DNA of 5,463 nucleotides from assembly GCA_021841795.1 (NCBI GenBank), contig JAKCDN010000224.1, positions 1 through 5,463 of the forward strand, in the 5' to 3' direction. Made by a program: the position numbers and the translations under genes. The first letter of the stretch is position 1; the number at the start of each line of letters is the position of its first letter. This DNA comes from Acidobacteriota bacterium (GTDB taxonomy: Bacteria; Acidobacteriota; Terriglobia; Terriglobales; Acidobacteriaceae). Below the pieces are notes generated by a model. That model was given only the letters and a program-made list of their open reading frames with translations, was not told the origin of the DNA and did no database searches. Of the stretch, positions 1 to 5,243 are shown piece after piece.

Positions 1-608
1 AGGGCGGCAAAGTCCGGTGGAGGGGTGCCGTCGCCGAGGTCGATGAACTCATCCATGTTCTGAGTGCCCCATATCTTCATGACGGCGGGGATGACGCGGG
101 AAGGCTCATCGCGGTCGTAGGCGTGGAGGGCGCGGCGAATGGAGTTGATTCCGATCCAGTAACCGGAGCCTTCATCGCCGAGGCGGGAGCTCCAGCCGCC
201 GGCGGTTTCAAGAGCGCCATCGGGCGCGCGGCCGACGCAGTTGGAGCCGGTGCCGGCGATCTGGAGGATGCCGGGTCCGCCCTGGAAGGCGGCATCGAGG
301 GCGATGATGTGGTCGCCGACGACCTCAGAGCGGGGGATGCCGAAGCTCTGAAAGACCTCAGTAATCCATTCGGCAATGCCGGGCATGCTGGCGCTGGCGA
401 CACCACAGCAGGCGGCGTCAACGGCTTTAACGCCGGCCTGGGTGAAGGCTTCCTGAAGGACGGCGCGCAGGTTGGCGTCAGCCACCTCATGGCCGACGCG
501 CAGTTTTTTGATGGATCCGGCTTGCCCGTGGCCGACAACTCTGCCATCGGCAACCACCGCGGCGCGAGTATTGGTACCGCCGCCGTCAATTCCCAGAACA
601 ACACTCAT
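1..608 (-). CDS. BadF/BadG/BcrA-type ATPase, N-acetylglucosamine kinase-like (3' end outside window)
   Basis: The frame is open from an ATG at 608 to the window edge, giving 202 codons of the N-terminal half. The phosphate-1 loop GIDGGGTNT lies at residues 6-14. A conserved Asp in IIALDAAF (about residue 105) is the likely catalytic base. The second nucleotide-binding loop AGTGSN is at 118-123, followed by GGWSSRLGDEGSGYWIG at about 137-153, a hallmark of GlcNAc/glucosamine kinases of the ASKHA fold. Members phosphorylate amino sugars with ATP in the cytoplasm, usually in cell-wall or chitin sugar salvage. The start is supported by AAGGGA (622-617) 8 nt upstream, and the gene begins 16 nt after the stop of the phosphodiesterase-like gene, so the two are probably co-transcribed. 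The ASKHA kinase family is secure. The exact substrate (GlcNAc, glucosamine or another sugar) cannot be fixed from this half. Confidence 0.9.
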   Translation of the reverse strand, partial: MSVVLGIDGGGTNTRAAVVADGRVVGHGQAGSIKKLRVGHEVADANLRAVLQEAFTQAGVKAVDAACCGVASASMPGIAEWITEVFQSFGIPRSEVVGDHIIALDAAFQGGPGILQIAGTGSNCVGRAPDGALETAGGWSSRLGDEGSGYWIGINSIRRALHAYDRDEPSRVIPAVMKIWGTQNMDEFIDLGDGTPPPDFAA

Positions 609-616
609 CGATCGCT

Positions 617-622
617 TCCCTT
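617..622 (-). promoter_or_regulatory. Ribosome binding site of the sugar kinase gene
   Basis: AAGGGA on the minus strand lies 8 nt before the ATG at 608, inside the 16-nt gap after the preceding gene. It fixes the kinase start and supports translation from a shared mRNA. Confidence 0.55.
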
Positions 623-624
623 TT

Positions 625-1980
625 TTATGGCTGCGGCGGGGACTCCTGATCCTGCCGGGCAACGCCGTCGTCGAGCAGGGTTCCGGCAAGGATATTCAGG
701 CTGCCATCGTTCTTTGGCGGGTTGAGGCCCAGCAGATGCGCCATCCATGGATACAGATTTACGTTATCAAATGGGGCAACGGTTCTCCCACCGCGCAGAT
801 CTGGGCCGACGGCGAAGAAGCCGGCTTTCATATCCGGGACAATGTGCGGATCGAAGCCGCAGATGCCGGCAGGGGCCGCGGGGCTGCCGGAGCCGGCGGT
901 CGGGAGGTGGACGCGGATGGCGAAGGGACCGGTGGCCACGATGACGGGATCGCCCTGGCGGGGATTGGCGGCGGAGTTGAGGTCGGCGGGGAGGTTGCGA
1001 AGGCGGAAGGCCATGAACTGAGAGGAGGCGTGCTTGAGCTGGTCGTAGAGGCGGGCGCGATCGGCCTCGGAGCCGGCGTAGAGCAGGTTGCCGGCGGAGT
1101 CAAAGCCGGAGAGATCGGCAAACTGGTCGAGGCCGATCCAGGCGCCATCGACTTTGACCATGCCCTGATCGCTCACAACGACGAGATCGATGGGGAGGCG
1201 GGTGGAATCGAGGGCGGCGCGGAACGTGCCGACGAGGGCGTCCATGCGCAGCGCGGCGGCGCGGGTCTGAGGGGCGTCAGGGCCGAACCGGCGGCTTTCA
1301 ACGCCGGGATGGGAGAAGGCGATGGCGATGAAGTGCGGGCGCTGAGCGGCGGGGAGGCGCAGGAGCGCAAGCGCGGCGTCGACGCGCGCCCGATCGGCCG
1401 GGGGATCGGCCTGGCTGCTGGGAACGGCGGCGGCATAGTAGGACGGGCGGAAGCCGGCGATCCTGGCATCGCATGCGATCCACAGCAGGCAGGCAGTGCG
1501 CATTCCCTGGCTCTCAGCGAGACTCCAGAGGGGCACGCCGCCATACCAGGAGCCATCGGCGGCGGCCGGTTCATCGGAGGAGTAGCGGGCGTTGCGCCCG
1601 GGATCGAGGAAGCGGTCGGCGACGATGCCATGGCTCCCGGGATAGAGGCCGGTGACGAGGGAGTAACGGTCAGGAGCGCTCTGAGCGGGATAGACAGGCA
1701 TCATGCCGTCAGGCGCCCAGACGCCGGCCTTGCCGATGGCCAGCAGCCGGGTTGCGCCGACGCGGGCGGCGTCGTCCCAGCGCAGGCCGCCGAGCAGGAC
1801 GAGAACGAGATAATGACGGCTCTGCGCCGCCGGGGAGTTGGGGCCGTTGTCGATGCGGGCAAGCTGAAGCGCAGGAGACGAGCCGGCGGGTTGAGCACCG
1901 GCCGGAGGCGCAAGGCAGAGCAATGCCAAACCCAGCAGAAGCGTGGCACGGGTCAACCGGCGCGATGCACGGGAGGGCAT
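625..1980 (-). CDS. Secreted nucleotide pyrophosphatase/phosphodiesterase-fold protein, probable pseudoenzyme
   Basis: This 451-aa protein has the alkaline phosphatase superfamily (type I phosphodiesterase/ENPP) fold. Residues 1-30 are a signal peptide: arginine-rich start, hydrophobic LLLGLALLCLA, cleavage likely after PAGA. Family motifs follow in order: GGLRWD (64-69), MPVYPAQSAPDRY (94-106), VTGLYPGSHGIV (109-120), YGGVPLW (146-152), FGPD (232-235), VVSDQGM (268-274), GICGFDP (372-378), VGPDLRGG (391-398), NVNLYPWMAHLLGL (406-419) and NDGSL (424-428). The fold is therefore complete, but the expected metal ligands are changed: DG to GG (G64), PDxxGH to PGxxSR (G226, R230), SDHG to SDQG (Q272) and HGY to CGF (C374). 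Only D271 remains, and the nucleophile position is Ser101 instead of Thr. Hydrolytic activity is doubtful; a binding role is an inference. An in-frame start exists at 2178, but it would overlap the J-domain gene and bury the signal peptide; AGGAG 8 nt before 1980 favours the start given. Confidence 0.88.
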   Translation of the reverse strand: MPSRASRRLTRATLLLGLALLCLAPPAGAQPAGSSPALQLARIDNGPNSPAAQSRHYLVLVLLGGLRWDDAARVGATRLLAIGKAGVWAPDGMMPVYPAQSAPDRYSLVTGLYPGSHGIVADRFLDPGRNARYSSDEPAAADGSWYGGVPLWSLAESQGMRTACLLWIACDARIAGFRPSYYAAAVPSSQADPPADRARVDAALALLRLPAAQRPHFIAIAFSHPGVESRRFGPDAPQTRAAALRMDALVGTFRAALDSTRLPIDLVVVSDQGMVKVDGAWIGLDQFADLSGFDSAGNLLYAGSEADRARLYDQLKHASSQFMAFRLRNLPADLNSAANPRQGDPVIVATGPFAIRVHLPTAGSGSPAAPAGICGFDPHIVPDMKAGFFAVGPDLRGGRTVAPFDNVNLYPWMAHLLGLNPPKNDGSLNILAGTLLDDGVARQDQESPPQP

Positions 1981-1988
1981 CGGAGATT

Positions 1989-1993
1989 CTCCT
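1989..1993 (-). promoter_or_regulatory. Ribosome binding site deciding the start of the phosphodiesterase-like gene
   Basis: AGGAG on the minus strand lies 8 nt before the ATG at 1980. It separates the true signal-peptide start from the longer open frame that begins at 2178 inside the preceding gene. Confidence 0.65.
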
Positions 1994-2134
1994 GGGAACA
2001 GGCTACTGCATGGACGGTTGAGGAGGGTGAAGGGTAAGCGCGGCGCGCAGGGCGATGCCTGGGCAACCGCGGCCAGCCGAGGCTGGAAGGACGGGATGGG
2101 TATGCTTCCGCAGCAGGGCGATTGCGGTAGAGCG

Positions 2135-2842
2135 TCAGCCCGCGGCCTTGCGTTCTCGCGAGCCGGCGCGGCGGTCAACGGTATTTTTGCGGCGCTCGAC
2201 TTTGTTCAGGCGCAGATCGGGCGCGCCGATGCGGCGATCGGCAAAGCCCTTGCGACGCTCGGGGATGGAATCGATGGGGACGGCGGCAGGCACCTGCGGT
2301 CCGGCAGGCGGCTCGGAGCTGCCGGCCAGGAGCCGGTTGAGGACGGGAAACTTGGCGCGCTCGGCCTCGACAAAGTCCACGCCGCTGGCGGTGAGCGTGA
2401 ACTCGGCGTTGTCGGACCTGGTGATGTAGCCCTTCTGCTTGAGGTACCAGAGGGTGAAGTCGAGGTAATCACGGGGAAACCCCATGCGTTCCTCGATCTC
2501 CTTGAGCGAGACCTCGGCGTCGCCGGGGCTGCGGCGGCGCTGGTAATAGAGCAGCGCCAGCACGGCAAGGCGGCGGTTGAGCTCGCCGTCCGCGCTATCG
2601 AGAAAGTCGACCGTGGAGGAGTACGGCCGGGCAGTCTTGAGCTGGCGGCTGACGTCGTACTCGGCGCGGCTGGCGGGATCGGAGAGGACGTCGTGGGCTT
2701 TTTTTAGGAGCCGGAATTTTTCCACATCTCCGGACTTGAGGTTGTCGGGGTGATAGCGCGCCGCCAGAAAGTGGAATACGCGATGGATGGTCTCGCCTTC
2801 CGCGGTGGGGCTGATCTGGAGGAAGTCGTAGTAATCGATCAT
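2135..2842 (-). CDS. J-domain protein with winged-helix-like segment and basic ERRK-x3-DRR tail
   Basis: This 235-aa cytoplasmic protein begins with a J-domain (residues 1-68): YYDFLQISPTA helix I, helix II with ARYHPDN carrying the HPD tripeptide at 31-33 (needed to stimulate DnaK ATPase), and helix III/IV KKAHDVLSDPASRAEYD. The Gly/Phe-rich and zinc-finger parts of true DnaJ are absent, so it is a type III J-protein and not DnaJ itself. Residues about 86-160 are predicted helical and then wing-like (SLKEIEERMGF, LWYLKQKGYITRSDNAEFTLTASG), resembling a winged helix. The tail from about 175 is Pro-rich, then strongly basic, with ERRKGFADRR (195-204) and ERRKNTVDRR (216-225) 21 residues apart. 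The start lacks a good ribosome site (AAGGAT 12 nt upstream), but no better in-frame start is seen and the J-domain begins at once. The gene lies about 154 nt from each neighbour. The J-domain call is firm. The winged helix is inferred, and client and function are unknown. Confidence 0.88.
   Translation of the reverse strand: MIDYYDFLQISPTAEGETIHRVFHFLAARYHPDNLKSGDVEKFRLLKKAHDVLSDPASRAEYDVSRQLKTARPYSSTVDFLDSADGELNRRLAVLALLYYQRRRSPGDAEVSLKEIEERMGFPRDYLDFTLWYLKQKGYITRSDNAEFTLTASGVDFVEAERAKFPVLNRLLAGSSEPPAGPQVPAAVPIDSIPERRKGFADRRIGAPDLRLNKVERRKNTVDRRAGSRERKAAG
2168..2260 (-). repeat. Duplicated ERRK-x3-DRR motif in the C-terminal tail of the J-domain protein
   Basis: Two ten-residue units, ERRKGFADRR (2260-2231) and ERRKNTVDRR (2197-2168), share seven of ten residues and lie 21 codons apart. 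Synonymous differences (cgt/cgc, aag/aaa, gat/gac) mean the protein motif is kept better than the DNA. This suggests selection on the peptide and not a recent duplication. Confidence 0.7.
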
Positions 2843-2996
2843 CGGAGGCCACGAATCCTTTCAACCTGACCGCATTTTTTCATACCCGAAAGGGCGCACG
2901 AAATCCCCCATTGATGCCATGGACGGTGTCGATCCGGTGGTGAATGGAGGCGGATTCGGGACCGGGCCAAGGCGGGGCGCGCGGGCGGCGAAAAGC

Positions 2997-3917
2997 CTAA
3001 CCGAGCAGGCGGGCCCAGGCCATGCGGGCGAGACCGACGAGGAGGATAGCGATCTTCTGCGCGGTGGGCACGCGGGCGCGGCGCGAAAAGACGTCGTAGC
3101 CGGCACGCTGGATGCGGCGGAGGAGGGCGTGGTAGATGGAGACGAGAACCCAGAGAGCAGGCCGGCTTTCGCGGTGAATGAGCGGCAGCAGGGCCTGGGC
3201 GGAGCGGTAGTAGTCTTCGGCGCGGGCGGCGATGGCGGCCAATAGAGCGCGCTCGGCGGGGGTGGGCGGAGCGGCGGGAGCGCGATGGAGCAGAGATTCG
3301 AGCGCGACGCCGTGCGCCGCAAGGTCGGCGAGCGGGAGGTAGACGCGGTTGCGCGCGGCGTCTTCACTGACATCGCGGAGGATGTTGGTGAGCTGGAAGG
3401 CGATGCCGGTCTCCTCAGCGAGCTTCTCGGCGCGATCGCCGCTGAAGCCGAAGATGCGGATCGAGACCAGGCCGACGACGGAGGCGACGAGGTAGCAGTA
3501 GCGGTAGAGGCCGTCGAAGTCGGCGTAGGTGTCAGGCGCGTCGGAGGCGGAGTGATCGAGATCCATGGCAACGCCGTCAACGAGCTCGTCGAGGAGGTGG
3601 AGCGGAATAGAAAAACGGCGGATGGCGTCGCGCACGGCCAGAAAAACGGGGTCCGAGGTGGTGGAGCCGCCGGCGGCCAGATGCCAGGCGGCCAGCCAGC
3701 GATCGAGGTTGGCCCGGCGCTGGGAACGCGAAAGGCTCTCGTCGTCGGCGAGATCGTCGGCCTGACGCATGAAGGCGTAGACAGCGCAGATGGCGTTCCT
3801 GCGCTCGCGGGGCAGGGCGAGGAAGGCATAGTAAAAGTTTTTGGCTTCGCGCCTGGCGATGGCGCGGCAGACCGCGTAGGCGCGGGCCAATTGGCCGGAT
3901 GGAGGGTGTTGGGTCAA
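2997..3917 (-). CDS. hpnD: Presqualene diphosphate synthase HpnD (squalene/phytoene synthase family)
   Basis: This 306-aa trans-isoprenyl diphosphate synthase is predicted to condense two farnesyl diphosphates head-to-head to presqualene diphosphate, the first step of the HpnC/D/E route to squalene and hopanoids. Visible motifs: FYYAFLALPRERR (28-40); the first Asp-rich Mg-diphosphate site in YAFMRQADDLADD (D54, D55, D58, D59); the family signature YCYLVASVVGLVSIRIFG (140-157); and the second Asp-rich site in QLTNILRDVSEDAARNRVYLP (R181-D182 and E185-D186). The C-terminus is hydrophobic and basic, suited to membrane association. The start is a TTG at 3917 overlapping the TGA of hpnC, supported by AAGGGA 7 nt upstream. 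It gives the N-terminal length expected for HpnD. Phytoene synthase (CrtB) is the main alternative, but the adjacent HpnC argues for HpnD. Confidence 0.88.
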   Translation of the reverse strand: MTQHPPSGQLARAYAVCRAIARREAKNFYYAFLALPRERRNAICAVYAFMRQADDLADDESLSRSQRRANLDRWLAAWHLAAGGSTTSDPVFLAVRDAIRRFSIPLHLLDELVDGVAMDLDHSASDAPDTYADFDGLYRYCYLVASVVGLVSIRIFGFSGDRAEKLAEETGIAFQLTNILRDVSEDAARNRVYLPLADLAAHGVALESLLHRAPAAPPTPAERALLAAIAARAEDYYRSAQALLPLIHRESRPALWVLVSIYHALLRRIQRAGYDVFSRRARVPTAQKIAILLVGLARMAWARLLG

Positions 3918-4894
3918 GCAGCCTTCCCTTGCGGATGCGCGCCGAGGCGCAGGAACGGCAGGGCTTTGCCCGCGAGCGCGCGCAGGGCGAGAGCGAGCCG
4001 GGTGCGGCGGGAGATGGCCGGACGGGCGCTGAGCACATCGTAATTCTGAGACTCGATGGCGCGCAGGATCTCAAGACCGCCGCGGCTGAAGAGATCGAGA
4101 TCGAGAGCCAGGTCACGCTGGACGCGATCGATGAGCGGGAGCCCGTCGGCGAAGAGGCGGCGGGTAAAGCCGACCTGGTGACGCATCAGCTCACGAAACT
4201 GGGGCGTGGCCACGCCATGCGCGATGGTCTGGTCGGTGACGCCGAAGCGGCACATGTCGTCCTGCGGCAGATAGACGCGGTTCTTCTGGAGATCGACGCG
4301 CACATCCTGCCAGAAGTTGGCGAGCTGGAGGGCGGTGCAGGTGGCATCGGAGAGACGGAAGTTCTCCTCGCTGACCTCGCCGCAAGCGTAGAGCACGAGG
4401 CGGCCGACGGGATTGGCCGAGTAGCGGCAGTAGCCGAGCAGATCGTCCATGGTGGGGTAGCGGGTGACGGTCTGGTCCTGCCGGAAGGCGACGAGGAGAT
4501 CGGCAAAAGGCTGTTTGGGAATGGAGCAGGCGCGGATGGTCTCGGCAAGGGCAACGAAGACGGGATGGCGGGCGCGGCCTTCGTAGCAGGCGTCAAGCTC
4601 GCGGCCCCAGAGATCAAGCAGCGCGAGGGCGATGGCGGGATCGCCGACCTCGTCACCGAGATCGTCGGAGATGCGGCAGTAGGCATAGATGGAGTGAAAG
4701 TGAGGCCGCAGCGCACGGGGTAGAAACCAGGAGGCGACGTGGAAGTTTTCGTAGTGGGTATGGGCAAGATGGCGGCAGTAGGCAAGCGCCTCATCGAGGG
4801 TGGGCGCGACGCCGGGGATGCGATAGGCGGCAGGCAGCACAGCCCATCCGCGGGCGAGGAGTTCGTCGGTCGTGGGTTGGGTCGAAGTGGACAT
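3914..4894 (-). CDS. hpnC: Hydroxysqualene synthase HpnC (squalene/phytoene synthase family)
   Basis: This 326-aa paralogue of HpnD is predicted to convert presqualene diphosphate and water to hydroxysqualene, which HpnE then reduces to squalene. The HpnC subtype shows in YENFHVASWFLPRALRPH (about residues 48-65), SIYAYCRISDDLGDE (first Asp-rich site, about 68-82), YSANPVGRLVLYACG (about 158-172) and ANFWQDVRVDLQKNRVYLP (second site, about 192-210); NFWQDV and SANPVGR separate HpnC from HpnD. The stop TGA overlaps the TTG start of hpnD (TTGA), so translation is coupled. The start is uncertain: ATG at 4894 has a weak CAGG 8 nt upstream, while an in-frame ATG at 4909 (five residues more) has no visible ribosome site. 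No hpnE or shc lies beside it in this window. It is probably the first gene of the minus-strand unit, because the ORF upstream is divergent. Confidence 0.9.
   Translation of the reverse strand: MSTSTQPTTDELLARGWAVLPAAYRIPGVAPTLDEALAYCRHLAHTHYENFHVASWFLPRALRPHFHSIYAYCRISDDLGDEVGDPAIALALLDLWGRELDACYEGRARHPVFVALAETIRACSIPKQPFADLLVAFRQDQTVTRYPTMDDLLGYCRYSANPVGRLVLYACGEVSEENFRLSDATCTALQLANFWQDVRVDLQKNRVYLPQDDMCRFGVTDQTIAHGVATPQFRELMRHQVGFTRRLFADGLPLIDRVQRDLALDLDLFSRGGLEILRAIESQNYDVLSARPAISRRTRLALALRALAGKALPFLRLGAHPQGKAA
3922..3930 (-). promoter_or_regulatory. Ribosome binding site supporting the TTG start of hpnD
   Basis: AAGGGAAGG on the minus strand, within the end of hpnC, lies 4-7 nt before the TTG at 3917. 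It supports this non-ATG start, for which no near in-frame ATG alternative exists. Confidence 0.6.
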
Positions 4895-4937
4895 CGTCAA
4901 GGCCTGCATCTATTTTGCGCTATTTGGGGGCAGCTTG

Positions 4938-4965
4938 TTGAGCCGGAACGGCCAAGACCTATTAT
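4938..4965 (+). promoter_or_regulatory. Candidate sigma-70-type promoter for the small plus-strand ORF
   Basis: TTGAGC (4938-4943) and TATTAT (4960-4965) are spaced by 16 nt in a locally AT-richer stretch of the 77-nt gap between hpnC and the divergent ORF. Transcription would start around 4971-4973, at the ATG at 4972, which would give a leaderless or nearly leaderless mRNA. No Shine-Dalgarno sequence is visible before that ATG. No comparable promoter was found in the opposite direction for hpnC. Confidence 0.3.
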
Positions 4966-4971
4966 CAAAGC

Positions 4972-5205
4972 ATGGCACCGGTTCACAAACGCAATGCGGC
5001 GATCGTCGTTGCTCTTGCGGCCTTGTTCTGGTGGTCGTTCCTGTTCGCCAAGCACGATCCGGCGCTGCGCAATGCGATCCCATTCGGCGACGATCCCTAT
5101 GATGCGATTGGTTCGTTCGGAGTCATCGCGGGGATATTGCCGGCGGCATCGCACTCTTCGCGCCAATGCGCGCATTGCTCAATGCGCTGGTTCCCTGCAG
5201 ATTGA
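4972..5205 (+). CDS. Small hypothetical membrane protein, possibly the N-terminus of a frameshifted gene
   Basis: This 77-aa ORF is the only plausible plus-strand gene in the window. After a short basic start (MAPVHKRN) comes one clear membrane segment, about residues 9-26 (AAIVVALAALFWWSFLFA). A polar loop follows (KHDPALRNAIPFGDDPYDA), then a hydrophobic start SFGVIAGIL that looks like a second membrane helix but breaks off into SHSSRQCAHCSMRWFPAD. From 5142 the next reading frame continues in a hydrophobic register (GGIALFAPMRALLNAL). A single-base loss near 5140 would thus have cut off a longer multi-helix protein. The start is the ATG at 4972; an upstream ribosome site is not visible. 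It is divergent from hpnC and ends 38 nt before the convergent dehydrogenase stop. I do not recognise a named family. Intact small protein and decayed gene remain open alternatives. Confidence 0.5.
   Translation: MAPVHKRNAAIVVALAALFWWSFLFAKHDPALRNAIPFGDDPYDAIGSFGVIAGILPAASHSSRQCAHCSMRWFPAD
5164..5187. repeat. 14-bp perfect palindrome CAATGCGCGCATTG followed by a third CAATGCGC copy
   Basis: Bases 5164-5177 equal their own reverse complement, and CAATGCGC recurs directly at 5180-5187. The 7-mer CAATGCG also occurs at 4992 and 5070, so the plus-strand ORF carries four copies plus one inverted arm within about 200 bp. There is no T-tract after it, so it is not a typical intrinsic terminator. 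Its role is unknown. Confidence 0.5.
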
Positions 5206-5243
5206 ATGAAGGCCGAACGATGAAGGCTCCAACGCGCGGCGGA

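Noticed and set aside
15..25. Lipoprotein signal or CRISPR, tRNA or IS features anywhere in the window
   Set aside because: No regularly spaced repeats, cloverleaf, transposase motif or terminal inverted repeats were seen, and the exported protein has no lipobox (LALLC lacks a small residue before the Cys).
472..2037. A 521-codon plus-strand open frame antisense to the phosphodiesterase-like gene
   Set aside because: Its product is Gly/Ala/Glu-rich low-complexity sequence with no motif. It mirrors a gene with full family motifs, and long antisense frames are expected from strong G/C at third codon positions.
2073..2086. Small inverted repeat CCAGCC-GA-GGCTGG as a terminator after the J-domain gene
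   Set aside because: The stem is only about five pairs once a loop is allowed, and no T-tract follows on the minus strand.
1981..2178. N-terminal extension of the phosphodiesterase-like gene to the in-frame start at 2178
   Set aside because: It would overlap the J-domain gene by 44 nt and put 66 residues before a clear signal peptide, while AGGAG marks the ATG at 1980.
2883..2892. CCCGAAAGGG hairpin in the gap before the J-domain gene
   Set aside because: It is a three-pair stem with a GAAA loop, too short to support a call; no clear promoter could be placed in the gap either.
3285..4723. Two long plus-strand frames (252 and 274 codons) antisense to hpnD and hpnC
   Set aside because: They show no motifs and have shadow-type composition; the minus-strand genes have complete catalytic signatures.
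5206..5227. ATGAAGGC repeated at 5206 and 5220 between the convergent genes
   Set aside because: There are two 8-mers only, with no further copies or structure; likely chance.
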